Shown: piece after piece, positions 23,928-33,397 of the stretch
Layout of the letters: each line of letters begins with the position of its first letter
Position numbering within the stretch: the first letter of the stretch is position 1
Source of the DNA: a virus
Virus record (IMG/VR): IMGVR_UViG_3300042881_003464
Span: 62,001 to 126,000 of that record
DNA: 64,000 nt
Reading direction: 5' to 3' (one strand)
The notes under the pieces: generated by a model
The model's input: only the letters and a program-made list of their open reading frames with translations
The model's database searches: none
What the model was told of the DNA's origin: nothing
Made by a program: the position numbers and the translations under genes

Positions 23928-24739
23928 AGGTATTGCGATTGTAGCATGTATAGCCGGTGAAGATCAACTAAGTCGGTACGATACCTCTGCCATAATCGGT
24001 TTCGTACTTCAGGATTATACCAGTCAAGCACCGTGTCTCCCATGTCCATGCAGCTATGCAGCAGACTACCTAGGTAACTTTGTTCTAGTATGGTAAGATT
24101 GCCAAGATTTTTAATCAACCCAAGTTTGGTATGAAATTTCCCACTTTGGTCAAGATATTGACTATTGCCAGATTGAAGCAACATATACATATGATCAAAC
24201 CATGCTGAATCTGGTATCACAGGGTCCAGGACCTGATGCAGTCTATCCAGGCTGTTAAAAGCCATGTACTCAAGATTGATAGCGTTTGAAATACGTGAAC
24301 ACAGCATGCGTTGCCAATCATGCGTTTGCACCAGCCAGTAATAAAAGTATTCAATTAGGCTGTTTGCATGCTGCTGGTGATCTAGATTATCTTTGATATT
24401 ATAACTTTGGTACCAATGAACAAACATTTGTCCAAAGGCCTTGGTGTCCGCACCAAGAGCCTGTAGATCTTCCACTAGGTAGTTGGCTCTAATTCCAATG
24501 GCATCGGTTTTTTCTAGATAATTGTGTAGGTACCACACAAGATTGTGATACCCTACACACATATTGATCACACAGTCTGCAGGTGGTGGAGTTTGAGTTT
24601 CAATCTTGGCTAGCCAAGGAACTCTACTGTGATGAGTTAGAAAGTTAGCACCTTGCTGTTCAAATCTAGATTCAGGATCAAGAGCAGCACTCAGCCAGTT
24701 TTGATACATGCCTGGCAGACCCAGGATCACTGTGTTCAT
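23924..24739 (-). CDS. Unknown protein inserted between gp47 and gp46
   Basis: A 271-residue protein with many His, Trp, Tyr and Leu residues. The N-terminal MNTVILGLPGMYQNWLSAAL resembles the start of nucleotide- or PAPS-binding folds (sulfotransferase-like), but the binding loop is not canonical. The remainder is mostly helical. It is coupled by ATGA at both ends, so it is expressed in step with the two nuclease subunits. T4 also carries small extra genes between 47 and 46, but these are not recognisably related. Function unknown. Confidence 0.5.
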   Translation of the reverse strand: MNTVILGLPGMYQNWLSAALDPESRFEQQGANFLTHHSRVPWLAKIETQTPPPADCVINMCVGYHNLVWYLHNYLEKTDAIGIRANYLVEDLQALGADTKAFGQMFVHWYQSYNIKDNLDHQQHANSLIEYFYYWLVQTHDWQRMLCSRISNAINLEYMAFNSLDRLHQVLDPVIPDSAWFDHMYMLLQSGNSQYLDQSGKFHTKLGLIKNLGNLTILEQSYLGSLLHSCMDMGDTVLDWYNPEVRNRLWQRYRTDLVDLHRLYMLQSQYL

Positions 24740-25758
24740 AGAGTATTATAGATGTGCAACAATAGTTTGCTGTCATATACATCAGATTGTATGTTCAAGA
24801 TTTGATCAGTGATGATTTGATCCACACTTTCAAATCTTATTTCTCCAGGAGCAAGATCTTGAGTGTAAGCAGAATTTTTATTGGGTATCAAGGCCATTTC
24901 ACGCAGTTGATAATCGCGTATGAATGTTTCTTTGATAAAGTTGGCCTCTTCATAGCTGATGTCAATGTCCAATTCCACTCTCACATGCATCTTGGGTCGC
25001 AGAATACTAGCAGCATGATCAATTAGGTGTGCAAGACTCAGCACACGATAGGTGGGTTGATCCGGCCAAGCATGAAACTCTGGCTCTTTGCCCCATTCCA
25101 AGATCATCACACCGCGTTCGTCATCTCCTGCGTCTGCAAAGTTGTGTGGGAAACAGTTACCAATGTATGTGACATTGTTTTTGGTCTGTCGTTTGTGAAA
25201 ATGCCCGGTGTACACATGTTCAAACCCTGACAGGTCTTCTCTACGCACAGATCCATGATCAGGCATTTCAACCATGGCGTTCATTAGATAGCCAGGCAGT
25301 TCAAAATGTCCAAACAAATACCGGCCTGACATCTTGGCCAGGCGTTTGTGGTCATCTCCTACCAACCATGGAGCCACAACAACATCGTTAGAGTGTAGCC
25401 AGTCATTACAGATAACCAAATTAGGAAGATGCTTTGCCCACTCCACACTTTGTACATCACGTTTGTCCCGATAATATAAATCATGGTTGCCGGGAATAAA
25501 GTATACAGTAGAAAAGTTTGCGGAGAGGTGTTCCAGGGCCTGGAGACTATAGTTAAGAGTGACAATGTTAATGCTAGCCCTATGATTGTGCCAGTCACCA
25601 AGAAAAAACGCCGTTTCACATCCCTCCTCCTGAGCCTTGGCAGTGGCCCATTTCACAAAGTTCAAACAGTCATCATTGTGTAGTTGACTGTTGCTTTTCA
25701 AACCAAAATGTATGTCGGTGAATATCGCCGCACGTTTAAAAAGATTACTCATAGTCAC
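24736..25758 (-). CDS. 47: Recombination nuclease subunit gp47 (Mre11/SbcD-type)
   Basis: A 340-residue calcineurin-like phosphoesterase. The metal-binding motifs are in order: FTDIHFG (Asp15, His17), LGDWHNHR (Asp55), IPGNHD (90-93), a downstream FGHFELPG and YTGHFHKRQ near residue 195. It works with gp46 in end resection. Length matches T4 gp47 (339). It lies five bases after the gp55 gene in the same transcription unit. Confidence 0.95.
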   Translation of the reverse strand: MTMSNLFKRAAIFTDIHFGLKSNSQLHNDDCLNFVKWATAKAQEEGCETAFFLGDWHNHRASINIVTLNYSLQALEHLSANFSTVYFIPGNHDLYYRDKRDVQSVEWAKHLPNLVICNDWLHSNDVVVAPWLVGDDHKRLAKMSGRYLFGHFELPGYLMNAMVEMPDHGSVRREDLSGFEHVYTGHFHKRQTKNNVTYIGNCFPHNFADAGDDERGVMILEWGKEPEFHAWPDQPTYRVLSLAHLIDHAASILRPKMHVRVELDIDISYEEANFIKETFIRDYQLREMALIPNKNSAYTQDLAPGEIRFESVDQIITDQILNIQSDVYDSKLLLHIYNTL

Positions 25759-25763
25759 ACAGT

Positions 25764-26654
25764 TTAGTGGTCTTCTTGATTTTCTGCAACCGTAATGGTA
25801 GAAACAACACCTGGGTCACGTCCGGAGTTCTGACGTGTCCACGAAGGATTGAGTCCGTTCATTTCCAAAATGTCGTCACGTATGTTTTGCATTTTCTTTT
25901 CAATGTTGAGAATACGTGTGAACGAATTGGTAATGGCCGCAGTGTAGTAGGCAAAGGGATTTTGACTCTTGCTTTCATCAAACTGTAGGCCAATTTGACT
26001 GAGTTGTAGCAGTGCCTGTCCACGCATTTCCTCGTTATAGGTGTAGCCACGCCAGTTGCTGCGTGTGGCATAGCGTTCGCACAGTTTCATAAACATCTGT
26101 GCTAGTTTGCGTGTCATGTTGCCATGATCACGACTGTAATGGCCTGTGTCTAGAGCGCCCTGCCAGTGACTTTTGCCCACGATATAGGGCACTTTGTGTT
26201 CATTGATTCTGTAGTGGAAAAACGGAGGAAAGTTGACTCTAACATGCGTGGGGTCGCCTGCAGGCTCTTCTACCAGATCTTCTAGTTCCTCGTTCGGGAT
26301 TTCCTCCATGCCCAGAATATCCTCTACTCTGCGCCGCTTGGCAGCGGCCTTGGGCGGCTTTTTTGGAGCCATGGGTATGTGTTCCCAGGTCATGATTCTA
26401 AACACCAAATCAGTGTTTGCAATCTTTTTAGGGTCAATGATCTCACCAGTTTCGCGTTTGATACGATCAGCGCGATTGCGTCGAGCTTCCGCAATGGTGC
26501 GTTGATTGATTTTGCTCACAGATGCAAGAATGATGTCGTATTGATGATCTGCGGCAGGATCACTGAATGCACAGTAGGTGTTTTTGCTTAGATGTATTTC
26601 TTTTAGTATGTCTCGATTGTTGAGATAGTTGACTCGGGGAGGTGTTGACGACAA
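25764..26654 (-). CDS. 55: Late transcription sigma factor gp55
   Basis: A 296-residue protein starting with TTG (26652-26654) after AAGGAGA. The C-terminal 150 residues carry the gp55 pattern: RKLAQMFMKLCERYATRSNW, YNEEMRGQALLQLSQIGLQF, then NPFAYYTAAITNSFTRILN, corresponding to sigma region 2, and a DDILEMNGLNPSWTRQ tail. T4 gp55 is 185 residues; the extra N-terminal part includes a Lys/Arg/Pro-rich linker (APKKPPKAAAKRRR) near residue 100 that is absent in T4. It directs host RNA polymerase to nnTAAATA boxes, of which many are found in this window. A similar box precedes its own gene. Confidence 0.85.
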   Translation of the reverse strand: MSSTPPRVNYLNNRDILKEIHLSKNTYCAFSDPAADHQYDIILASVSKINQRTIAEARRNRADRIKRETGEIIDPKKIANTDLVFRIMTWEHIPMAPKKPPKAAAKRRRVEDILGMEEIPNEELEDLVEEPAGDPTHVRVNFPPFFHYRINEHKVPYIVGKSHWQGALDTGHYSRDHGNMTRKLAQMFMKLCERYATRSNWRGYTYNEEMRGQALLQLSQIGLQFDESKSQNPFAYYTAAITNSFTRILNIEKKMQNIRDDILEMNGLNPSWTRQNSGRDPGVVSTITVAENQEDH

Positions 26655-26673
26655 TGTGTTTCTCCTTGAAATG

Positions 26674-26681
26674 TATTTATT
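26674..26681 (-). promoter_or_regulatory. Late-type box AATAAATA before gp55
   Basis: Minus strand reads ACAATAAATACATTTCAAGG, 19 bases upstream of the TTG start. If used, gp55 would activate its own unit. It faces away from the box at 26740 that serves the baseplate operon. Confidence 0.5.
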
Positions 26682-26739
26682 GTAACAGTTTTTGCCTGTT
26701 TGTCAACCTTTTTCCTTTATCATAGCCGTTAAAAAACAC

Positions 26740-26747
26740 GGTAAATA
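26740..26747 (+). promoter_or_regulatory. Late-type box GGTAAATA for the baseplate operon
   Basis: CGGTAAATAATC lies 18 bases before the ATG at 26766, with ACAGGAACC as the ribosome site. It begins the long plus-strand tail and baseplate operon. Confidence 0.6.
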
Positions 26748-26765
26748 ATCAACAGGAACCATAAA

Positions 26766-28490
26766 ATGCCCAAGATTCTTATAAATGGCCAGTTGGTAGA
26801 ACTAACACAAGCAGAGTACGATGCCTTCACACGCCCAGGTCAAGGACTTGAAGCTCCTGCTGGCGGCAGCACCCTACAGCTTGACAGAAATCAAGCCATT
26901 CTAGAACCCAACACTGCTAACCCAATCCCTGGTCAAAATCTGAGTCTGCGAGAAGAAATCATGAATCGCAACCAACAGTTGGCCTCACAAGAACTGGGAT
27001 ACGGTGTACCACCAAGCACAGCAGTGCCCGTCACAGATGTGCAAAGACAGGCCACCAACGCCAACGGGTTGGGATATATTCCCGAAGATGACTTCATTGG
27101 CCGAGTGGCAGTGGGACAGCAACCCGGACAGTTCCCCTACCCCCCGCAGCCCTTGGTTAATCAACAAGCGCAGGATTTTGAACTACAGGTTAGAGAAATC
27201 AATCTGCTTGATTCTGATGCCAATAGACAACAGGGTTTTGTGCCCTATCGAGCTGAAACCGTTGAACAGTTTCCCTATGGAGGATCTGCTGCTGCGGCCC
27301 TGGCCGGACCAAGAATCACAGAACCCACAGGCGGTAGTAGTTACTATCCTGTGCAAGGACAAACTGGTAATCCTTTTGCAATAACACAACCAACCATAGA
27401 CGATCAAGGTAGCAGTAGTTACTATCCGGTGCGTGGACAGACTGGTAATCCTTTTGCGACGCAAACTGCTCCTGAGGACACTGACCTTGGCAGCAGCAGT
27501 TACTATCCGGTGCGTGGACAGACTGGTAATCCTTTTGCTGTGCAGAATACATCTCCAACAGCAACCAATGCAAGTGATTATTATCCCACTGGTCAAGGAC
27601 AACAAGGCAATCCGTTTGCTAATCCTAGATATGTTGATGACATAGCTGCCAAGGTCACACAACTCAAGCAACAGAACGCCATACGTTCGCAGAGATCCGC
27701 GTTCAATGAAAAGGATTGGCGTGTGCGTTTGGCCTTGGCACCACAGGCTCAATATCTTTACAACGTGGCAGCACCGGGAGACCTACTGTATCCTTTGGTA
27801 GGCAAAGGTGTGATTTTCCCTTACACACCCACGATCAGTACAGCATATCGTGCGAACTACAATACGTATGATCTAACACACAGCAATATTCGTGGTTACT
27901 TTTATCAAAACAGTAGTCCGCAAGAAATACAGCTTACAGGCACGTTCACAGCGCAAGATACCAATGAGGCCAACTACCTATTAGGAGTGATTCACTTTTT
28001 AAAATCTGCTACTAAGATGTTTTATGGACAGGACGCACAAGTAGGTGCTCCGCCCCCGCCGCTGTATCTCAGTGGATATGGTGTATATGGTTTCAACGAA
28101 CACCCTGTGCTGTTGAGTTCTTTTAACTACAGTTTACCAAATGATGTAGACTATATTAGAGCACGTTCAGAAAATATCAATGGCACTGACCTTGTGGTGC
28201 GTAGACCTAGAGTACCAAGCCCACCCAATACCAGTCCTATATTTTCTGCTATATCAAGATTGAAAACAATATTCTTGCCCAAGGGTGCCGAGCCTAAACA
28301 AAAAGCAGCACAGCCATTCAATACCTCTGGTGAGAGTCTTGAACTAGGCGGAGAAACACCAACCTATGTTCCTACACAAATGGAAATACAATTGACATTG
28401 CTGCCTTTACAGAGCCGCAGCCAGATGAGCCAACAGTTTAGTCTTACACAGTTTGCTCAAGGATCATTATTAAGAGGAGGCTTCTGGTAA
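26766..28490 (+). CDS. Baseplate/tail structural protein with tandem repeats (tube-initiator candidate)
   Basis: A 574-residue protein. Residues about 190-285 hold four tandem copies of SSYYPVRGQTGNPFA-like units in a low-complexity linker. The C-terminal half, from KDWRVRLALAPQAQYLY, has a conserved-looking domain: VIFPYTPTIS, YDLTHSNIRGYFYQNS, FTAQDTNEANYLLGVIHFLK and TKMFYGQDAQVGAPPPPLYL. I know this domain from marine T4-like phages, where it is annotated as a baseplate or tail structural protein, possibly gp48 (tube cap). The identity with gp48 is inferred from position only. It is coupled to the LysM gene by TAATG. Confidence 0.65.
   Translation: MPKILINGQLVELTQAEYDAFTRPGQGLEAPAGGSTLQLDRNQAILEPNTANPIPGQNLSLREEIMNRNQQLASQELGYGVPPSTAVPVTDVQRQATNANGLGYIPEDDFIGRVAVGQQPGQFPYPPQPLVNQQAQDFELQVREINLLDSDANRQQGFVPYRAETVEQFPYGGSAAAALAGPRITEPTGGSSYYPVQGQTGNPFAITQPTIDDQGSSSYYPVRGQTGNPFATQTAPEDTDLGSSSYYPVRGQTGNPFAVQNTSPTATNASDYYPTGQGQQGNPFANPRYVDDIAAKVTQLKQQNAIRSQRSAFNEKDWRVRLALAPQAQYLYNVAAPGDLLYPLVGKGVIFPYTPTISTAYRANYNTYDLTHSNIRGYFYQNSSPQEIQLTGTFTAQDTNEANYLLGVIHFLKSATKMFYGQDAQVGAPPPPLYLSGYGVYGFNEHPVLLSSFNYSLPNDVDYIRARSENINGTDLVVRRPRVPSPPNTSPIFSAISRLKTIFLPKGAEPKQKAAQPFNTSGESLELGGETPTYVPTQMEIQLTLLPLQSRSQMSQQFSLTQFAQGSLLRGGFW
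27333..27620 (+). repeat. Tandem 75-84 bp coding repeats
   Basis: Four copies begin near 27333, 27410, 27488 and 27571. Copies 2 and 3 are nearly identical over about 45 bases (ACTATCCGGTGCGTGGACAG and the following ACTGGTAATCCTTTTGC), pointing to recent duplication; copy 4 is the most diverged. They encode SSYYPVRGQTGNPFA-like units. Confidence 0.85.
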
Positions 28491-28789
28491 TGGCAACTTA
28501 TTCAGCTACCAGTCCATACTACAACACCGGATACACACAGTTTTATCTTGACGTCATGCGTGATCGTCCTATACCCAAGGAAGGTGACGATCTTGTGATG
28601 ACAATCAACACTGTGTATGAATACAGACCGGATCTGCTGTCATATGATCTTTATGACACTCCAAGTCTTTGGTGGGTTTTTTATCAACGCAATCCTAACA
28701 CTCTAACAGCTCCTCCGTTGGACTTCAAGGCTGGAGTGAATATCTACGTACCAAAAATTTCTACACTGCGCACTGCGCTGGGATTCTAA
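28490..28789 (+). CDS. 53: gp53-like baseplate wedge protein with LysM-type fold
   Basis: A 99-residue protein. The segment YRPDLLSYDLYDTPSLWWVF, then YQRNPNTLTAPPLDFKAGVN and IYVPK, is the LysM-like pattern seen in T4 gp53 and in LysM adaptors of contractile systems, where it clamps the tube base to the wedge. T4 gp53 is about twice as long. It is placed between the presumed tube initiator and hub genes, as in other contractile tails. Assignment rests on the motif plus context. Confidence 0.7.
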   Translation: MATYSATSPYYNTGYTQFYLDVMRDRPIPKEGDDLVMTINTVYEYRPDLLSYDLYDTPSLWWVFYQRNPNTLTAPPLDFKAGVNIYVPKISTLRTALGF

Positions 28790-28792
28790 AAT

Positions 28793-31700
28793 ATGTCTCT
28801 TCAAGAGCAGCAAGCCAAGGTATCAGCAGCCGAACAAGAACTAGCCAATATTCGATCACAGTATGATGCTATTGAAAGTCAACAGAAAGCAGCTAGTGAT
28901 GCAGCTGAAAGAGCTCGAGCCAATCTATTAGCTTCGGGTATTGATCCTGCCACAGATGAAAACTACCAACAGCTAGCGCAACAATCGTCCCAACTTTCAA
29001 GACAGGCTCAGGGTCTAGGCAATAGTTTGGCTCGAGCTAGACAAAATCTAGCCATAGCCAACGAGTCGCTGCGACGAGAGCAGCAGAATCAAACCATAAA
29101 AAACAATGCCACATCCTCTGGCGCTGTGGTAGCTGCTGGCGATGATGCAGGAGTAGTCAATCCAGCTAAAAAAGCAGAAAGAATCACACCTGAAGGTCGC
29201 ATTGCTAACCCAAATCCAGCAGGTACCAATGCAGATGCTCCGGTGACCAATACCACAGAACAAGGAGCCACGGTGTCTGAGTCACAGGATCGCAAGATCA
29301 GTGAAACTCAATTGCCAATAAAAGCCCCTAATCAAGGCGAAGTTAAACGACTGGTTGACGAACCGCCCCCTGATCCATTAACACCACCTCCTGGAGCATA
29401 CGGCTCAGGTGTAGGATCTGCTGGAGATGATGCCACTCCTACAAAAAATCTAACTCGTCAAGACATTGAATTAAACTTTAATGAAGACATTAGGCCACAG
29501 CCAAATATTCTTGACAAGTATGCGACCTACACCTATCAGATATCTTGGTATCTGCTAAATGAAGCAGATTATCGCAACGTGATCACAAGAGGCAGAACCA
29601 ACGCAGAGGACACAGGCATACGTGGTGGTCAACTGTTGATGCAAAGTGGTGGAGAAAATCAACGCGGTGGCGAAGTAATCAGCCAAGGTACAAGCGAATT
29701 TCAACCTAGCCGTAATCCTTATTTTACTCTTGATTACTACATTGACAGCCTAACCATGTCCAATCTTTTTCCAGGTCACGCCACTGGATCAGCGCATGCC
29801 TATACAGATCTAAAAATGACAGTGGTTGAACCTCAAGGCATTAGTCTTATTGATAGACTCAAGTTGGCCGTGACTGAATACTGTGGTATACAGGCATTTC
29901 AAAGTGCTATCTACTGCTTGGTTATTCGCTGGATTGGCTATGATGAAAATGGAAATATTGTATATGCTGGTAACACCAACAGTGGTGGAGCACAAACTGA
30001 TCCATATGCGATTGCTATCAAATACGTTCCTTTTGCTATAAAAGATATAAAGTTTTCAGTGGCCAACAGATTGACCACTTATGAAATTTCAGGTGTGCCT
30101 GTGATGTATAACTTTAGGCTACGCCAAACAGTGCCCTACAACACAGAAATAACTGGCAAAACTGTGCAAGAGATACTAGGCGGATCCGTGTCTCAAGGTG
30201 TAGCAGACACCGAAGGTAGAGCCAATACCTCATCCCCAACAGCTGGTAGAACAGTGGCTACAAATGCAGCGTCATTAAGAACAGCTATTGATGCCGCAGG
30301 CACAGTCTCGGCTTCTCCTACCACAGGCATAGGCGCACCAACATCCGTTAATACTTCTCCTGCAGGGTCAGGAAATGCCAATCGTGGTCTAATGAATGCC
30401 ATGAATGAGTACAATCAACAGTTGGTAAAAGATCAAATATATGAGATAGCAGATGAGTTTTATATAGAATTTGCCAATCCCAGTATCGCCAATGCTGTGG
30501 TGAAAAAACCAGGAGATCTAGCCATAGATAAAACTCCCATGGGAGACAATGCACCAAGAAATCTTTTACCTGACACCGGCAAAGTATTCAACATGTACAG
30601 AAACTTTGGTATCACAGCAGGACAGAGCGTGATACAGGCCATAGAAATGGTGATAAGAAACAGCAGTTATATTGTTGATCAACAGCTCAAGATCATTGAC
30701 GAAGAAACACAAGAGGAAAAGCCCAATGGCACTCCTATTGAAACTTTTGCTTGGTTCAAGGTCAATCTCAAAGCCGAACCCAAGGGATATGATCGCAAGC
30801 GCAACGACTATGCATATAAATTTTATTTTGTAATCAGCATCTATGAAGTTAAAAGTTCCAACAGTGTATGGTTTCCTAGAACTAGATTCCGAGGAGTCCA
30901 CAAGAGTTATCCATACTGGTTCACAGGCAAAAACACTTCAATTTTGGATTATCAACAGTCCTTTGACAATCTCTATGTCACTGTGATCAGCGGCGCAGGC
31001 GATACTATACAAGGCGACTATACCAGTGCCTTGACTGATATTCCAAGATTTGTTTATCAACCACGCAGTGGTCAGAGCAGTCAAGGCGCCGATCAAGCCA
31101 CCAATGAACCAGCGGCCAATGCAGCTGATTATCTGTATAGCCCCACTGATCTTGGCACAGTTAAGGTAAAAATTCTTGGAGATCCTGCGTGGATTCAACA
31201 AGGCGAAATTTATCAAGGCAGTGACCCACGTACATTCAGCTTTTCTCCCTTCAACGCCGACGGCGGCATAAATTTTGACAGTCAGGAAGTTTTGTTTGAA
31301 ATCGTGTGGCAAAGGCCAGTTGACTACGACATCAACGGTGACGGACTGCAAGATCCCAACAGATATGCACCAATCAACAGCACTGGTGCCAATCCACGCA
31401 GTTTGACTGGTGTGCAAAGCTATGTTTTTTATGCTACCAAGTGTCAACACGAATTTAGGCAAGGAAGATTTGAACAAACCTTGGATGGTGGACTTTATAT
31501 TTTCCCACGCAGCAAACAAACACAGATTAATGCAGGAGCAGCCAACACTGGCACAGGAGCATCCGGATTTCCTTTGGCAAGCAATCCTAACTCTTCAGGA
31601 TCGGGTGCCAGTGGAACAGGTGCATCTGGGTTTCCGATATCAGTTGGGCAGAGCAGCACTTCACAGCAAGGCAAGCGTGTTGGTAGAGTAAAACAACAAG

Positions 31701-31879
31701 TGAAAACCGGCACAGGGGCTTCAGGGTTTCCAGTGCAGGATTCAAGAGTTACTCTGCCAGCCAAGCCAGTGAATACAGGCACGGACTTTGCCACTGCCTA
31801 TGCACTACGCAATAGGCCAGGCGGTCCACCCAAGGTACAAACAACCACACCACCCATACGCGGTGGTAGAGAGTTTTAA
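28793..31879 (+). CDS. Large baseplate hub/tail structural protein
   Basis: A 1028-residue protein starting four bases after the LysM gene. Residues 1-110 form a coiled coil rich in Ala, Gln and Glu; 110-240 are Pro/Ala/Thr-rich and unstructured. From NILDKYATYTYQISWYLLNE (about 240) a folded region follows with SLTMSNLFPGHA, MTVVEPQGISLIDRL and FAIKDIKFSVANRL. The C-terminus has three copies of GTGASGFP between about 920 and 985. Its position just before the gp5-like spike suggests a gp27-type hub role, but I see no definitive gp27 signature. Alternatives are another tail-tip scaffold protein. Confidence 0.6.
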   Translation: MSLQEQQAKVSAAEQELANIRSQYDAIESQQKAASDAAERARANLLASGIDPATDENYQQLAQQSSQLSRQAQGLGNSLARARQNLAIANESLRREQQNQTIKNNATSSGAVVAAGDDAGVVNPAKKAERITPEGRIANPNPAGTNADAPVTNTTEQGATVSESQDRKISETQLPIKAPNQGEVKRLVDEPPPDPLTPPPGAYGSGVGSAGDDATPTKNLTRQDIELNFNEDIRPQPNILDKYATYTYQISWYLLNEADYRNVITRGRTNAEDTGIRGGQLLMQSGGENQRGGEVISQGTSEFQPSRNPYFTLDYYIDSLTMSNLFPGHATGSAHAYTDLKMTVVEPQGISLIDRLKLAVTEYCGIQAFQSAIYCLVIRWIGYDENGNIVYAGNTNSGGAQTDPYAIAIKYVPFAIKDIKFSVANRLTTYEISGVPVMYNFRLRQTVPYNTEITGKTVQEILGGSVSQGVADTEGRANTSSPTAGRTVATNAASLRTAIDAAGTVSASPTTGIGAPTSVNTSPAGSGNANRGLMNAMNEYNQQLVKDQIYEIADEFYIEFANPSIANAVVKKPGDLAIDKTPMGDNAPRNLLPDTGKVFNMYRNFGITAGQSVIQAIEMVIRNSSYIVDQQLKIIDEETQEEKPNGTPIETFAWFKVNLKAEPKGYDRKRNDYAYKFYFVISIYEVKSSNSVWFPRTRFRGVHKSYPYWFTGKNTSILDYQQSFDNLYVTVISGAGDTIQGDYTSALTDIPRFVYQPRSGQSSQGADQATNEPAANAADYLYSPTDLGTVKVKILGDPAWIQQGEIYQGSDPRTFSFSPFNADGGINFDSQEVLFEIVWQRPVDYDINGDGLQDPNRYAPINSTGANPRSLTGVQSYVFYATKCQHEFRQGRFEQTLDGGLYIFPRSKQTQINAGAANTGTGASGFPLASNPNSSGSGASGTGASGFPISVGQSSTSQQGKRVGRVKQQVKTGTGASGFPVQDSRVTLPAKPVNTGTDFATAYALRNRPGGPPKVQTTTPPIRGGREF

Positions 31880-31888
31880 AGGTAAAAA

Positions 31889-33397
31889 ATGGCAGATAAT
31901 GTATTTTCCAGCACAGGTCGTCCCAAAGGCTACAAACTAGATCGTGGAGGTGTACCTGCGGAAAGCGGACCGTTCATTGGTGAAGTAATGAACAATGTTG
32001 ACACCATAAGATCAGGTCGCTTGCAGGTATACATTGAAGCCTTTGGTGGCGGTGACAAATACAACACAAAACTATGGCGCACAGTGAAATACCTACCGCC
32101 TTTTTATGGAACCACACAAAAGCCGCCCGGCGGAGTAGCAGGTGTTGGTTCTTACACAGGAAATCCTCACAGCTATGGTATGTGGTTTACACCGCCTGAC
32201 ATCGGAGTCAAGGTTCTATGTTTTTTTGTTGAAGGCGATCCGTTGCAAGGATACTATGTGGGCTGCGTGCCTGATGCTGGTGTGAATCACATGATCCCAG
32301 CCATTGGCAGCTCGCCCAAAGGTGAATATGTACCTGGAAATCAAACACAGGCGACCTATTTGTCAGATTCGCCTGCGCAGCCTGTTACAGAAATTAATGC
32401 CAAAGACAATGAAGTATTAAAAAACCCACAATTTTTCAACTCACCCAAGCCCGTGCATTCGGTGGTAGCGGCCACTATGTTTCAACAGGGACTAAGCAAT
32501 GATCTTGAACGTGGACCTATTACTTCTAGCTCACAACGAGAAAGTCCCAGCTATGTTTATGGAATCAGCACTCCAGGTAGACCAGTGTACCAAAGCGGAG
32601 CGCAACCAAATCAAATACGTCGTGAATTACTAGAAGGCAAGCTGTCACCTTTGGATGTGGCTGTGATTGCACGTCAAGGCGGTCATACATTTGTCATGGA
32701 CGATGGTGATCTAGAAAATTCTAATTCACACATTAGATTGCGAACCAGCAAAGGTCATCAAATAACCATGAGTGATGATGGTAATTTCTTCTACATTATT
32801 CATGCCAATGGCCAGACCTGGATTGAACTAGGAGTTGAAGGCACAGTGGATGTTTTCAGTACCAACTCTGTGAATGTGCGTACCAACGGTGATATCAATC
32901 TACACGCTGATCAAGATGTAAACATATTTGCTGGACGCAATCTACAGCTAAAGGCCAAGAAAAATCTAGCACTGGAAAGCGAAGCCACTATCACCACCTA
33001 CAGTGCTGGCAACACCAATATGTATAGCAAAGCCACTATTGGTGTGCTAGCAGATGGCAATTTGGCCTTGAAAAGTGCCAACGGTAGCTGGGATGGTGGC
33101 GGCGCTCTCAAGTTCAAAGCAGGACGCATTGATCTCAATGGCGGTGGCGCTGAAAGTGTAAGTGCTACCAAACAGATTGTGAAATACAAGTTAGATGACA
33201 CCAAGTTTGATGCCAGCAAGGGCTGGCAAGTTGAGTCAGGAAAACTAGACAGCATAGTGACTCGAGCACCAACACACGAGCCTTGGCCATATCACAACCA
33301 GGGTGTGAATGTCAGTGTAACACTTGGACAAGGTGGTGTACCTACTCCCACTGCGCAGCCAGTGCCACAGGGTTTTAACATAACTAGGAAAAAATGA
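31889..33397 (+). CDS. 5: Baseplate central spike gp5-like protein (OB fold plus beta-helix)
   Basis: A 502-residue protein. Residues about 20-145 match the gp5/VgrG OB-fold: VMNNVDTIRSGRLQVYIEAF, TVKYLPPFYG, GMWFTPPDIGVKVLCFFVEG and GYYVGCVPD. From about 265 a repeat region (HIRLRTSKGHQITMSDD, NVRTNGDINLHADQDVNIFA) forms the triple-stranded beta-helix needle. T4 gp5 has a lysozyme domain in between; here the connecting part lacks a recognisable one, and peptidoglycan cleavage may be supplied by the tape measure. The spike would pierce the outer membrane. The end overlaps the next gene by ATGA. Confidence 0.85.
   Translation: MADNVFSSTGRPKGYKLDRGGVPAESGPFIGEVMNNVDTIRSGRLQVYIEAFGGGDKYNTKLWRTVKYLPPFYGTTQKPPGGVAGVGSYTGNPHSYGMWFTPPDIGVKVLCFFVEGDPLQGYYVGCVPDAGVNHMIPAIGSSPKGEYVPGNQTQATYLSDSPAQPVTEINAKDNEVLKNPQFFNSPKPVHSVVAATMFQQGLSNDLERGPITSSSQRESPSYVYGISTPGRPVYQSGAQPNQIRRELLEGKLSPLDVAVIARQGGHTFVMDDGDLENSNSHIRLRTSKGHQITMSDDGNFFYIIHANGQTWIELGVEGTVDVFSTNSVNVRTNGDINLHADQDVNIFAGRNLQLKAKKNLALESEATITTYSAGNTNMYSKATIGVLADGNLALKSANGSWDGGGALKFKAGRIDLNGGGAESVSATKQIVKYKLDDTKFDASKGWQVESGKLDSIVTRAPTHEPWPYHNQGVNVSVTLGQGGVPTPTAQPVPQGFNITRKK

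Noticed and set aside
27333-27620. Tandem repeats as a CRISPR array
   Set aside because: Repeats are in frame within a coding sequence, have no unique spacers of constant length, and no cas genes are present.
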